From Kitasatospora gansuensis (GTDB lineage Bacteria > Actinomycetota > Actinomycetes > Streptomycetales > Streptomycetaceae), in NCBI RefSeq assembly GCF_014203705.1, contig NZ_JACHJR010000001.1, forward strand, positions 6,634,001 to 6,698,000: a stretch of DNA of 64,000 nt. The letters run 5' to 3'. This document shows positions 16,640 to 25,796 of this stretch, piece after piece. Position numbers and translations under genes: made by a program. The notes under the pieces are model-generated. The model made no database searches and was not told the origin of the DNA. It worked only from the letters and a program-made list of their open reading frames with translations. Within the stretch, counting starts at the first letter, position 1. Each line of letters begins with the position of its first letter.

Positions 16640-17620
16640 TCAGCCCTGCTCGGGCCCTTCCGATCGGGCGGTGTCCAGCGCCGAGTCGGTGCCGACGTAG
16701 TAGGTCGGACGGTGCTGGACGGCGGTGTAGATCCGGCCGATGTACTCGCCGAGCAGCCCGGCGCAGATCAGCTGGACGGCGCCGATGAACAGCATCCCGA
16801 CGAAGAGCGAGGTCCAGCCGGGCACGGTGTGGCCGAACAGGTAGGCGGTCACCGAGAAGGCCAGCAGGCCCAGGCAGACCAGGAAGCTGACCAGGCCGAG
16901 CCAGGTGGCGATCCGCAGCGGGGCCGCCGAGAAGCCGGTGATGCTGTCCAGCGCGAGCCGCACCATCTTGGTGACCGGGTACTTGGTGCGGCCTGCCACC
17001 CGCTCCTCCCGGGTGTAGCGCACCTGCCCGCTGGGGAAGCCGAGCCAGGGCACCAGCAGCCGGTACACCTGCTGCTGGTCCGGCAGCGCCTTCACGGCCT
17101 CCACCGCCGCCCGGCTGAGCAGCCGGAAGTCCCCCGCCTGGGCGGGCAGCTGAGGGCCGGTCAGCTTCCGCATCAGCCAGTAGTAGGCCCCGGCGGTGCG
17201 GCGCTTGAATCCGCTGTCCGAGCTGCGGTCCTCGCGGATGCCGTACACCACGTCGAGGCGGTCCCGGTGGGCCAGCGCCAGCATCTCGGCGATCTTCTCG
17301 GGCGGGTCCTGGAGGTCGGCGTCGATGCTCGCGACGTACGCGCCGACCGCGCGGTGCAGACCGGCGGTGAGCGCGGCCTGGTGGCCGTAGTTGCGGCGCA
17401 GGCCGACCACCCGCAGCTGCGGCCAGTCGGTCTGCAGGTCGGTCAGCAGGTCGGCGGTCTTGTCCGCGCTGCCGTCGTCGACCGCGACCACCTCGTACGG
17501 CACGCCGATCCCGTCCAGCGCGGGCCGCAGCCGGGCGGCCAGTGCCGGGAGGGCGTCCTCCTCGTTGTACATCGGCACCACCACCGAGAGGGTGACGGCC
17601 GAGCCCGCCGCTGGACTCAT
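16640..17620 (-). CDS. GT2 polyprenyl-phosphate glycosyltransferase
   Basis: Membrane-anchored family 2 glycosyltransferase of the DPM1/GtrB group, 326 residues. It probably transfers a sugar from a nucleotide donor to a polyprenyl phosphate carrier. The GT-A domain (about 10-235) shows VVVPMYNEED, the DDGS motif and SIDADLQDPP with the DxD-type metal site. Two hydrophobic helices follow (about 240-300), then a cytosolic tail. The ATG is preceded by AAGGGGG. It is divergent from a PIG-V-like mannosyltransferase gene, which would use such a lipid-linked sugar. Confidence 0.9.
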   Translation of the reverse strand: MSPAAGSAVTLSVVVPMYNEEDALPALAARLRPALDGIGVPYEVVAVDDGSADKTADLLTDLQTDWPQLRVVGLRRNYGHQAALTAGLHRAVGAYVASIDADLQDPPEKIAEMLALAHRDRLDVVYGIREDRSSDSGFKRRTAGAYYWLMRKLTGPQLPAQAGDFRLLSRAAVEAVKALPDQQQVYRLLVPWLGFPSGQVRYTREERVAGRTKYPVTKMVRLALDSITGFSAAPLRIATWLGLVSFLVCLGLLAFSVTAYLFGHTVPGWTSLFVGMLFIGAVQLICAGLLGEYIGRIYTAVQHRPTYYVGTDSALDTARSEGPEQG

Positions 17621-17801
17621 CGGGTGCCCCCTTGGGGTCGGTCGAAAGGTGGTCGGATCCTACACAGGCCCGCCGCCGGCTGGTCTGGACCTCTGACCCA
17701 TGGCGTACGCTTCCGAAAAGTTTGACAGCCCGACACGATGCCTCAAGACGCCTCACGACGCCACGCGCCCGGCCGCACAGCCAGTCAGGAGACCAGGACC
17801 C

Positions 17802-19073
17802 TTGACCGCGATCCCCGGCACCGAGCCGGCCGAGCTGGACGAGCAACCGGACTCCGCGAAGGGCCCGGCGGAGCGCCCGCAGGAGTCGCTCCGGGCATGG
17901 TTCGGCCGCGTCTACCAGGAGTACGGCCCGGCGCTGGCCGTGTTCGGTCTGCTGAAACTGACCGGGTTCACCGTCTTCCTGTGGCTGCTCACCTGGTCCG
18001 GAGAGTACCTGACCAAGAACCCCCGGTTCGGCGGCGGCGCGCGCCCCTGGGACGTGCTGGCCGGCTGGGACGGCTGGTGGTACCGGCAGGTCGCCGAGAA
18101 CGGCTACGACCCCCGGTTGGTGAAGATCGGCCCGCCCCCCTTTGAGTTCGAGCAGAACTCGGTCGCCTTCTTCCCGCTCTACCCCGGCCTGATGAAGCTG
18201 GTCTCCGCCGTCACCGGCCTCGGCTCCTACGGCGCGGGCATGCTGGTCTCGGTGGTCGCCTCGTTCGTCGCGGCGGCCGGGATCTACGCCCTGACCAGCA
18301 GACTGTTCGACCGGCGGACGGGCCTGATCGCCGCCGCCGTCTGGGCCGTCTTCCCCGGCTCCGGCGTCGAGTGGGCGGTCTACTCCGACTCGCTCTTCGT
18401 CGCCCTGGCCGTCTGGGCCGGCTGGTTCGTCCTGGAACGCCGCTGGCTGGCGGCCGGAATCACCGTCTTCATGGCCGGCCTCAACCGCCCCACCGCCGCC
18501 GCCCTGGTCGCCGCCCTCGGCGTGGCCGCCCTGATCGCCCTCTACCGTCGCCGGGACGGCTGGCTCGGCCCGGTCTCCGCCGTCCTGATCGCCCCGCTCG
18601 GCATCTTCGGCTACCTGGCCTGGGCGAACTGGCGGATGGGCGACTGGAGCGCCTACTTCAAGCTCCAGAAGGGCGGCTGGCTGCACTTCTTCGACTACGG
18701 CGAGCACACCTTCAACGTGCTGCGGACCATCCTGCTCGGCCAGGGCGGGTACGCCTTCACGTACCCGACCGAGGACATGATCGCGCTGGTCCTGGTGGTG
18801 CTGCTGCCGGTCCTGCTGTTCCTGCTGATCCGCCTGCGGGTGCCGGTCTTCCTGCTGGTCTTCACCCTGATCACGATCGTGCTGGTGCTCGGCAGCGCCC
18901 AGATCTTCGGCAACACCTCCCGCTACCTGCTGCCCTGCTTCCCGCTCTTCCTGCCGATCGCGGTCGCCCTGCGGCGGCTCTCGCTCCCCTCGCTGGGCGT
19001 CCTGTTCGGCGTCACGGCGGTGGCGAGCGGGTGGTACGCGGGGTACGTGCTGTTCGAGCTGGGCATCCCGTAG
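17802..19073 (+). CDS. PIG-V-like membrane mannosyltransferase
   Basis: Polytopic membrane protein of 423 residues resembling the PIG-V/GPI mannosyltransferase 2 group and its actinobacterial homologues, which use polyprenyl-phosphate mannose. Features: a WDVLAGWDGWWYRQVAENGY loop after the first membrane segment, FFPLYPGLMKL, VYSDSLFVALAVWAGWF and about ten hydrophobic helices. A TTG at 17802 with AGGAG (17787-17791) ten bases upstream is the likely start. An ATG at 17700 would add 34 polar residues and lacks a good ribosome binding site. It may act with the divergent GT2 enzyme in glycosylating exported proteins or glycolipids. Confidence 0.8.
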   Translation: MTAIPGTEPAELDEQPDSAKGPAERPQESLRAWFGRVYQEYGPALAVFGLLKLTGFTVFLWLLTWSGEYLTKNPRFGGGARPWDVLAGWDGWWYRQVAENGYDPRLVKIGPPPFEFEQNSVAFFPLYPGLMKLVSAVTGLGSYGAGMLVSVVASFVAAAGIYALTSRLFDRRTGLIAAAVWAVFPGSGVEWAVYSDSLFVALAVWAGWFVLERRWLAAGITVFMAGLNRPTAAALVAALGVAALIALYRRRDGWLGPVSAVLIAPLGIFGYLAWANWRMGDWSAYFKLQKGGWLHFFDYGEHTFNVLRTILLGQGGYAFTYPTEDMIALVLVVLLPVLLFLLIRLRVPVFLLVFTLITIVLVLGSAQIFGNTSRYLLPCFPLFLPIAVALRRLSLPSLGVLFGVTAVASGWYAGYVLFELGIP

Positions 19074-19080
19074 GCCCGGC

Positions 19081-19110
19081 CGGTGTGAGCCGGTGTGAGC
19101 CGGTGCGAGC
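19081..19110. repeat. Three tandem 10-bp repeats
   Basis: The decamer CGGTGTGAGC occurs twice in a row, followed by CGGTGCGAGC. It lies just after the mannosyltransferase stop and before a small Pro/Gly-rich gene. No function is evident. Confidence 0.8.
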
Positions 19111-19151
19111 GGGGCAGACGCGCGGCGAGACCCACGAGTGGGAGTGCCGTC

Positions 19152-19370
19152 ATGACGACCTCGCCGAACGACCCCGTGCCACCCAGCCCGACCCCCGCCC
19201 CGGGCCCGGGGCCCGGACCCGGCCCACTGCCGGGCCCGGTGCCCGGCCCGGGACCCGACCCCGTTCCGCCTGCGCCGCCGCGTCCTGGCCCTCGGCCACC
19301 GTGGCCCCGGCCGGGCCCCCGCCCGATCCCGGGGCCGATGCCGGGACCGATGCCCGCACCCGTGACCTGA
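19152..19370 (+). CDS. Short Pro/Gly-rich protein
   Basis: A 72-residue protein, mostly Pro and Gly with a few Arg and Trp, starting MTTSPNDPVPPSP. The ATG follows a GGGAGTG ribosome binding site at good spacing, which supports real translation despite low complexity. There is no signal peptide or hydrophobic segment. It would be disordered or PPII-like. The call could be an artefact of repetitive C/G DNA. Confidence 0.4.
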   Translation: MTTSPNDPVPPSPTPAPGPGPGPGPLPGPVPGPGPDPVPPAPPRPGPRPPWPRPGPRPIPGPMPGPMPAPVT

Positions 19371-19503
19371 GCGGGCATCGCACGTGATTGAGCGTCAAGC
19401 GGTGGGAGGGCCCGGCGTGCGGATGACGCCTTGACGGTGGTGGCTGTGATGATCACCTCGGCGGGCAGAAGCACGCTGTCTCTCGACGGCTCGGGTGGTT
19501 CGG

Positions 19504-20145
19504 ATGGAAACGTGGCAGGGCCTCTCGGAGTCAGTGGCGGAGCGGCTGGCAGCCGCGTCGTCCAGTGAGCGCAAGGTATTCGCGGCGGGCGTTGCGGAGC
19601 GGCTGCTGAGTACGCACGAGGCGTTGCCGGAGAAGGAGCAGGCGCCCTTCACTCTGAGCCTGCGGCCGCTGCTGAACTCCGTCTGGGAGGGCGTGTTGGG
19701 CGACCCGACGGCCTTCAAGGCCGTCAACCGGCGGGTGGCCGAGTACATGCTCAGCGAGTACTGCCACAACGATGGCCAGGACGGCCCTGACGACGCCAAC
19801 GAGGACGCCGCCGCGACTGTGCTGCTCGCGGCGGACACCTACCTGCACGGGATCGCGGAGTTCGCCGTCTGGGCCAGCAGCCGCGCGGTGGAGATCATTC
19901 ACCGTCGTGAGCAGTCCCCCACTCCTGAGCAGGTCATGGCGCACATCTACGACGGTGTGGCCCTTCCGGACCTGGAGGCGGCGCTGGTCCCGGACCTGCT
20001 CGCGGAACTCCGTCGCCAGCTTCGCGATCTCGACCTGATCGCAGGCAGGGCCGAGGACATTCGATACTCCCAGCTGGGACTTCCGGTCGACCTCTCGATC
20101 CGCCTGCGCGTCGAGCTGCGCGGTCCGCTCTCCGTCCGGGACTGA
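19504..20145 (+). CDS. Hypothetical helical protein, faint DUF416 resemblance
   Basis: A 213-residue, mostly helical and acidic protein starting METWQGLSESVAERL. The N-terminal pattern (AERL...FAAGVAERLLSTHEALP...LRPLLNSVWEGVLGD) faintly resembles DUF416 proteins; I am not sure of this. No membrane segment or catalytic motif is visible. It precedes the polymorphic-toxin genes in the same direction but is separated from them by about 350 bases, so a role as immunity protein is only a possibility. The start could also be the GTG at 19495; neither has a strong ribosome binding site. Confidence 0.6.
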   Translation: METWQGLSESVAERLAAASSSERKVFAAGVAERLLSTHEALPEKEQAPFTLSLRPLLNSVWEGVLGDPTAFKAVNRRVAEYMLSEYCHNDGQDGPDDANEDAAATVLLAADTYLHGIAEFAVWASSRAVEIIHRREQSPTPEQVMAHIYDGVALPDLEAALVPDLLAELRRQLRDLDLIAGRAEDIRYSQLGLPVDLSIRLRVELRGPLSVRD

Positions 20146-20492
20146 ACGGCCGGGCCAGGTCCGCGAGGACGCCTCCGGGGTGGCAGGCTCCAGCGCGCGC
20201 AGGTCGTTGCTCGTCGCGTACCTCGGTGAAAAACAGCGTCAGGGAGTTGCGTACAGGCGGCCATGTCCCGGTGTGGAGTGGCGAGCTGACGCTGTGCCGG
20301 TTCGTCACTGGTCGAGCAGGCGCTCTGTCGGCGCCGTCCGATCCTCGGTGCACCGAGCTGTTGCAAGGTCGATACGGTACGAGCACAGCCAACTGTGAGG
20401 TCTTATGATCTGATGAGCGATGCTGTTGCTGCTCATTCAGTTGGCGCCGGGGATGCCGAGCAGGACAGTCCAGGGCACAGCAGGGGGCGGAG
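20146..20492. promoter_or_regulatory. Gene-free control region before the toxin locus
   Basis: No convincing gene lies here. A perfect 14-bp palindrome CTCGGTGCACCGAG is at 20344-20357, followed by TTGCAA (20361-20366) and a good -10 hexamer TATGAT (20404-20409) without a well-spaced -35 partner. These could be the operator and promoter of the WXG100/toxin operon, whose first gene starts at 20493 after a GGGGGCGGAG ribosome binding site. Confidence 0.4.
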
Positions 20493-20876
20493 ATGTCGCA
20501 GCAGATCGTGGTGGACCCGGTCAGTCTTCGGGCTGAGGGGAAGAGCATGGCGGCGGTCGGTGAGGATTTCTCGGCTGCGGTGAAGGACTTGTCGGCGAAG
20601 TTGGAGGCCCTGGAGAAGGGCGACACTCCGCCGTGGGGTGACGACGACTTGGGTGAGAAGTTCGGTGTCGTCTACGAGGGTCTGCGGGACGGCATGAAGG
20701 AGTCGATGGCCTCCTTGGGGACCCGGATCGGTGAGATCGGGCACAAGTTGGAGGGCATGGCGGCCAACCACGAGGCGAACGAGTCGACGACGGACGGTTC
20801 GTTCCGGACGCTGGAGGGTTCGCAGGGGACGGTCGGAAGTCGGATCGGTGCGTTGCACCGGCCGCAGGTGATCTGA
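20493..20876 (+). CDS. WXG100-like secretion partner protein
   Basis: A 127-residue all-helical protein. Residues 1-100 fit the ESX/WXG100 helix-turn-helix hairpin, with the turn around TPPWGDDDLGEKF, where Trp-Gly takes the WxG position. Such small proteins pair with larger type VII secretion substrates. The large toxin gene follows 95 bases downstream in the same direction, so this is probably its secretion partner. The ATG is directly preceded by GGGGGCGGAG. No secretion machinery genes are in the window. Confidence 0.75.
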   Translation: MSQQIVVDPVSLRAEGKSMAAVGEDFSAAVKDLSAKLEALEKGDTPPWGDDDLGEKFGVVYEGLRDGMKESMASLGTRIGEIGHKLEGMAANHEANESTTDGSFRTLEGSQGTVGSRIGALHRPQVI

Positions 20877-20971
20877 CGCGCCGTTCGGGCGTGGGTGTTG
20901 TGGCTGTCTGTTCGGTGGGTCTCTTCTTCGTGTTGTCGTGAAGTGCTCGTCATTACTGGGGGTTTGACGAA

Positions 20972-23900
20972 GTGTCGCTGATGTTGCCGGACAGTGTTGA
21001 GTGGGTCCTGGAGATGCTCGGCTTCGATTGGCCGAAGGCTGACGAGGACAAGCTCATGGAGTCCGCGCAGGTGTGGCGGGATTTCGCGGACACGGTCGAT
21101 GAGTTGCACTATCGGGCGGCGGGTGCGGCGAACAATGTGCGTTCGGCGAACTCGGGTGATTCGATCGAGGCGTTCGGCAAGGCGTGGGAGAAGTTCTCGG
21201 CCGGGGGCAGTGACGGGTATCTGGCGGATGCGGCGACGGCGTCGCGGTTGATCGCGGCGGCGTTCGATGCGGCGGCGATGATCGTGATCGCGTGCAAGAT
21301 CGCGGTGATTGCGCAGTTGGTGGTGCTGGCGGTGGAGATCATCGCTGCTCAGGCGGCTGCGCCGTTCACGCTGGGGTTGTCGGAGCTGGGTGCGGCTGGT
21401 GCGGTGCAGGCGACGAAGATGATTGTTCGTCGGTTGTTGAAGGAGCTTCGGGACGCCTTGGTGGAGGCGATCCTGGAGACGTTGAAGGAGCCGGTGGTTT
21501 CGGCGGTTCAGGCGATGATCAGTGATCTGATCGCGCAGACGGTGAATCAGGGTTTCGGTGCGCAGGACGGGTATGACCTGGGGCGGACGGGGAAGGCGGG
21601 CGCGGAGGAGTTCGTGACCGCGGTCAAGAACTCGGGGCAGACTTTCACGGAGGCGTTGCGGGACGGGGTGGGTTCGCGGGCTGGTGGTCACGCGCGTGGT
21701 GGGTTGGACAGTGCGGCGGGGCACGGCAACAACGCGGACTCCTCGGGGAGCAACCACGGCTCGGATGCGTCGAACAGCAGCGACAGTTCGCCGTCGAGCA
21801 GTAACAGCAGCCCCTCGTCGAGCAGCAGCAGTCCGTCGTCGGGCAGTAGCCCGTCGTCGGGCAGTAGCCCGTCGGGCAGCAACAGCCCGTCCTCGCACGG
21901 TCCTTCGAGCAGTAGCCCGTCCTCCAGCATGCCGTCGTCGTCGAGCACGTCGCCGGACAGTACGCCGAGCCGTGACACGTCCGGTTCGCACGAGGCGCCG
22001 CGTTCGACGCCGCAGCAGACGCCCTCGTCCGGCGAGTCGCGCAGCAACGCGCCGTTGGACCCGTTCGGCACCCGGGTGGGCACCGACAGCAGCAGCCCGT
22101 CGGGGGACACCGGTTCGACGCGGCCGCATACCGGGGACAGCTCGCCGAACCGTTCCGACGACGGTGGCCGCACCAACACGCCGTCCCCGGAGGGACGTTC
22201 GGGTCCGGACTCGCAGCAGTCCTCCCGTACCCCGGACGGTGACACCAGCACCCGCCCCAACAGCGGCACCCCGGACAACGCCGGCTCGTCGCGTACGCCC
22301 GACCACGACCCGGGCAGTCGTCCGGCGGCCTCTGACGGTCCGTCGCACACTCCGGATGCCGGTGACAGCCGTTCCCACTCGGGTCCGTCCGAGAACGGCG
22401 GCCCCGCGCGTACGCCCGACCACGACCCTGGCACCCGTCCGGCGGCCGCTGACGGCCCGTCGCGTACACCGGATCACGACCCGGGCACCCGCCCGGCGGC
22501 CTCTGACGGCCCGTTGCACACTCCGGATGCCGGTGACAGCCGTTCCCACTCGGGTCCGTCCGAGAACGGCGGCCCCGCGCGTACGCCCGACCACGACCCT
22601 GGCACCCGTCCGGCGGCCGCTGACGGCCCGTCGCGTACACCGGATCACGACCCGGGCACCCGCCCGGCCGCATCTGATGGCCCGTCGCGTACCCCGGACA
22701 CCGGTGACAGCCGTCCCCACTCGGGCCCCTCCGAGAACGCCGGCCCGGCCCGTACGCCCGACCACGACCCGGGCAGCCGCCCCGCTCCCGCCGAGAGCAC
22801 GCCGCCCGCGCGCGGTGACGACAGCCGTCCCAGCTACGGCCCGGTCCGTCCCACCGAAGCGACGCCCAGTCACCCCCCGGCCTCGGCCGACATCCCCGCG
22901 CCTCGGCACGGGGACGGGCCGGCTCAGACCCGCCCTGACGCCGCCCCGCAGCCCGACCGCCCGGTTGCGGCGGCACCGGACGCCCGGACTCCCGCACACA
23001 CCCCGGCGCCCGACCACGCCGCACCCGACAGCGGCCCGTCCCGGGTCGACCCGCGGACCGCCTTCGCGGATCCGGCCGGTGCCACCACCTCGGACGGTTC
23101 CGGCACCTCGACCCCGCGCCTGAACACCGCCGGCCTGGGCGCCACCGCCACCGCGCCGCCGTCGGCGGGCCCGGACCACCGCCCCACCCCGCAGCCGACA
23201 CCGGACGCGGGCACCCCGGCGAACCCGGCCGCTGCCACCCCGGGCGGCGTACCGGGCGGCGTGCCGCACACGGGCGCCCCGACGGCCTCGAACCCGACCA
23301 CCACCCCCGGGGCCAACCGGCCGACCGCACCGTCCACCCCGGCCACGGCAGGCGGACCCACCGTCCAGCCCCAGCGCCGCCCGGACCACGACGGCCCCAC
23401 GTTCACTCCGCGCCCGGCCGCCGACCGCGGCCCTGCGACAAACCGCCCCGACCCCCGTAACACGTACGCCAACCCCCGGCCCGACATCCCGTCACGTCTG
23501 GACCCGACCGGTTCGAACAACGGCCGCCCCGATGCGGCGCGCCCGGACACCACCCGCCCGGATCTCGGTTCGCGCCTGGACCCGACGGGCTCGAACACAG
23601 CCCGTCCCGACACAAAGCGCCCGGACACCACCCGCCCTGACCTCGGCTCACGGCTGGACCCGACCGGTTCGAACAACGGCCGCCCCGATGCGGCGCGTCC
23701 GGACGCCACCCGCCCTGACGTCGGTTCGCGCCTCGACCCGACCGGTTCGAACAACACGCGTCCCGACACGCCCCAGCCGGACAGTGCCAAGCCTGACATC
23801 CCGTCACGCCTGGACCCCACCGACTCGAACGACAGTCGGCCCGACGCGGCCCGCCCCGACGACACCCAGCCCGACATCGGCTCACGCCTGGACCCCACCG

Positions 23901-25759
23901 GTCAGGACGCCGACCGCCCCACCGACCACACGCCGGATTCGACTCGGCCGCCGCTGTCCGAGAGCCGCCCGTACGACACGCCCGGTGGTCTCGAGCGGAC
24001 CGATCCGCAGCACCAGCAGGACCTGGAGAGCCGGGTCCCGAGGAATCCGGACGGCACCCCGCAGCGGCACCCCGACCCGAACGGCGACTGGCCCGGGGCG
24101 GTCAACGGTGACGGGCACCGCGCGCCCGGCCGGGACAACAACTGCCTGGACGTGGCGCTCTCCACCGCCGACACGTACAGCGGCAACCCGACCGCGGCCG
24201 CGCCGCGCAACGACACCGGCCCGGACGGGGAGCAGGGTGGCCGGGACCGGGCGGAGCGTCAACTCGGCGCGCCGTTCCGGGACATGGGCGACGGCGACCA
24301 GGCGTTCAAGCGGATCGAGGACCAGCTCCGCGACTCCGGCCACGGTTCGCAGGCCGTCATCGTCACCCAGGACGCCAACGGTCGCGCCCATGCCTGGAAC
24401 GTGGTCAACCACGACGGCAAGATCACCTACCTCGACAACCAGACCGGGCAGCGCAGCGACAAGCCGCTCCACAACGGCGACAACGGCGTCTTCGCCGTCG
24501 CCCTCGACCCTGACCGTCGCCCGATACCTGCCGACGGCAACTCCCCGGACCGCCCGGGCGACGGCACCGAACGCCGTCCCGAGGATCCGGCGGGCAAGCA
24601 CAAGCCCGATCCCGAGGACGGCAGCGACGCGGAGCCGGACGAGCACCCGAACAAGAAGAAGAAGCCGAACGACAGCGACTCCGAGCACGACGGCCAGAGC
24701 CAGAACGACCCGGACCACCCGCTCAACGACCCCGCCAGGACCGAGCACGACCGGCTTCCGCCCGCGGAGCAGACGGACAACCTGATCTACGGGGTCGCGG
24801 GCGACGAGGTCCAGAAGCACCTGCGCGAGACCAACGACGTGCACCGGGTGGACATGGAGCATGTCCACCAGCAGCTGAAGGACTGGGCCAACAGCGGTCA
24901 TCTCGGTGATGTGCTGGACCGGACCACCGGCGACGACCGGCAGACCTTCCGGCGGTCCGATCTGGAGCACGCACTGCCCGGCTTCAAGGACATGACCCCG
25001 GGTGAGCAGGGCGCCGCCGTGGCTGCCATGGGCCGGATGAGCGACTCGTTCCACGAGATGCACGGAGCGGGGATGAGCCCGGAGCAGCGGGACTACCCCT
25101 ACTCCGCAGACCCGAACAACCCCGGATCGGCGAAGGGGCAGGACGAGCAGGACAGTCGCGGGCACGTCGACCACGAGAAGACCAAGACCGACGCGGGCCT
25201 GAAGCAGTCGCCGGATGCCGCGAAGATCAAGCAGGACATCAAGGACGCGTTCGGGGCCAAGAGCTTCGAGGCCGCCCTCGACCAGGCGGTGCACCGCCCG
25301 GACCTCACCGGCAAGAACTACGCCGTGATGGAGGTGTACGACCCCAAGACCAAGGAGATCAGCTACATCGTCGAGAGCTCGGTGCCGCCGAGCAGCGAGC
25401 GCGCGGGCATCCCCCCGTTGCACTCGGAGACCCATCTGGGGACCTGGCACGACAACCTGAACAACACCCGCCCCGACCCGAAGGACCAGTACCAGGTACT
25501 GAGCCTCTACACCGAACGCGAACCCTGCGGCCGGGGCGCGGGTCACGCCAACTGCTCGGGCTTCCTGTCCACGTCGCACGGGGATGTGCCCATCCACTAC
25601 GGCACTGGTTACCGTAAGGGTGACAAGGTCGAAGGCACGGGTGTGCCCGGCTCAATGACACCGAGGCAGCTGATGAACCGGGACTTCGGCAACCACGTGG
25701 CCGAGGTGACCAGGGCTTGGCTGATCACGGAGCAGCGGCGCATGAACTCGGGAAGCTGA
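20972..25759 (+). CDS. Polymorphic toxin: CpnT-like N-terminus, Tox-PL and deaminase domains
   Basis: A 1595-residue toxin-like protein from a GTG start with GGGGG upstream. Residues 1-230 form a helical WXG100-like/CpnT N-terminal domain with a hydrophobic stretch near 95-130, as in type VII-exported toxins. Residues 250-1040 are a disordered Ser/Gly/Asn then Pro/Asp-rich linker with two repeat families. Residues about 1040-1180 match the papain-fold toxin Tox-PL: Cys1058 in NNCLDVAL, His1140 in GRAHAWNVV and Asp1155 in TYLDNQTG. An acidic/Lys-rich spacer follows. The C-terminal domain (about 1400-1595) has a deaminase signature: His1484 and Glu1486 in HSETHLGTW, and Cys1519 and Cys1528 in YTEREPCGRGAGHANC. 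It recalls XOO_2897-type nucleic acid deaminases. The papain domain may attack a host protein or release the deaminase. Immunity-type genes follow directly. Confidence 0.87.
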   Translation: MSLMLPDSVEWVLEMLGFDWPKADEDKLMESAQVWRDFADTVDELHYRAAGAANNVRSANSGDSIEAFGKAWEKFSAGGSDGYLADAATASRLIAAAFDAAAMIVIACKIAVIAQLVVLAVEIIAAQAAAPFTLGLSELGAAGAVQATKMIVRRLLKELRDALVEAILETLKEPVVSAVQAMISDLIAQTVNQGFGAQDGYDLGRTGKAGAEEFVTAVKNSGQTFTEALRDGVGSRAGGHARGGLDSAAGHGNNADSSGSNHGSDASNSSDSSPSSSNSSPSSSSSSPSSGSSPSSGSSPSGSNSPSSHGPSSSSPSSSMPSSSSTSPDSTPSRDTSGSHEAPRSTPQQTPSSGESRSNAPLDPFGTRVGTDSSSPSGDTGSTRPHTGDSSPNRSDDGGRTNTPSPEGRSGPDSQQSSRTPDGDTSTRPNSGTPDNAGSSRTPDHDPGSRPAASDGPSHTPDAGDSRSHSGPSENGGPARTPDHDPGTRPAAADGPSRTPDHDPGTRPAASDGPLHTPDAGDSRSHSGPSENGGPARTPDHDPGTRPAAADGPSRTPDHDPGTRPAASDGPSRTPDTGDSRPHSGPSENAGPARTPDHDPGSRPAPAESTPPARGDDSRPSYGPVRPTEATPSHPPASADIPAPRHGDGPAQTRPDAAPQPDRPVAAAPDARTPAHTPAPDHAAPDSGPSRVDPRTAFADPAGATTSDGSGTSTPRLNTAGLGATATAPPSAGPDHRPTPQPTPDAGTPANPAAATPGGVPGGVPHTGAPTASNPTTTPGANRPTAPSTPATAGGPTVQPQRRPDHDGPTFTPRPAADRGPATNRPDPRNTYANPRPDIPSRLDPTGSNNGRPDAARPDTTRPDLGSRLDPTGSNTARPDTKRPDTTRPDLGSRLDPTGSNNGRPDAARPDATRPDVGSRLDPTGSNNTRPDTPQPDSAKPDIPSRLDPTDSNDSRPDAARPDDTQPDIGSRLDPTGQDADRPTDHTPDSTRPPLSESRPYDTPGGLERTDPQHQQDLESRVPRNPDGTPQRHPDPNGDWPGAVNGDGHRAPGRDNNCLDVALSTADTYSGNPTAAAPRNDTGPDGEQGGRDRAERQLGAPFRDMGDGDQAFKRIEDQLRDSGHGSQAVIVTQDANGRAHAWNVVNHDGKITYLDNQTGQRSDKPLHNGDNGVFAVALDPDRRPIPADGNSPDRPGDGTERRPEDPAGKHKPDPEDGSDAEPDEHPNKKKKPNDSDSEHDGQSQNDPDHPLNDPARTEHDRLPPAEQTDNLIYGVAGDEVQKHLRETNDVHRVDMEHVHQQLKDWANSGHLGDVLDRTTGDDRQTFRRSDLEHALPGFKDMTPGEQGAAVAAMGRMSDSFHEMHGAGMSPEQRDYPYSADPNNPGSAKGQDEQDSRGHVDHEKTKTDAGLKQSPDAAKIKQDIKDAFGAKSFEAALDQAVHRPDLTGKNYAVMEVYDPKTKEISYIVESSVPPSSERAGIPPLHSETHLGTWHDNLNNTRPDPKDQYQVLSLYTEREPCGRGAGHANCSGFLSTSHGDVPIHYGTGYRKGDKVEGTGVPGSMTPRQLMNRDFGNHVAEVTRAWLITEQRRMNSGS
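22330..22790. repeat. 171-bp in-frame tandem repeat in the toxin linker
   Basis: A 171-bp (57-codon) unit recurs, with GGTGACAG as marker at 22361, 22532 and 22703. The first two copies are almost identical at DNA level; the third has drifted. Shorter sub-repeats (TPDHDPGTRPAA type) lie within each unit. Near-identity at synonymous sites points to recent duplication. Confidence 0.85.
23492..23900. repeat. 78-bp in-frame repeats in the toxin linker
   Basis: A 26-codon unit of the form SRLDPTGSN-RPD-RPD-RPD recurs about every 78 bases, for example starting at 23492 and 23570, through about six copies. The encoded segment is Arg/Pro/Asp-rich and probably extended. It lies just before the papain-fold domain. 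Confidence 0.8.
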
Positions 25760-25796
25760 GTCGGCGTCCGATGGGTGAGTGCAAGGGAGTGGCCGG

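Noticed and set aside
17700..17801. ATG at 17700 as start of the PIG-V-like gene
   Set aside because: No ribosome binding site, and the extra residues are polar and unlike the family; a TTGACA at 17722-17727 suggests promoter DNA instead, though no clear -10 element follows.
15432..18707. Minus-strand open frame of 1091 codons across several genes
   Set aside because: It runs antisense to the ROK and PIG-V genes and out of phase through GT2, all of which have recognisable motifs; the product is low-complexity.
20672..23389. Minus-strand open frame of 905 codons opposite the toxin
   Set aside because: Arg/Gly/Val repeats mirror the toxin's linker repeats; no domain or ribosome binding site.
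22330..23900. Regular repeats considered as a CRISPR array
   Set aside because: Units of 171 and 78 bp are in frame, lack unique spacers of constant length, and no cas genes are nearby.
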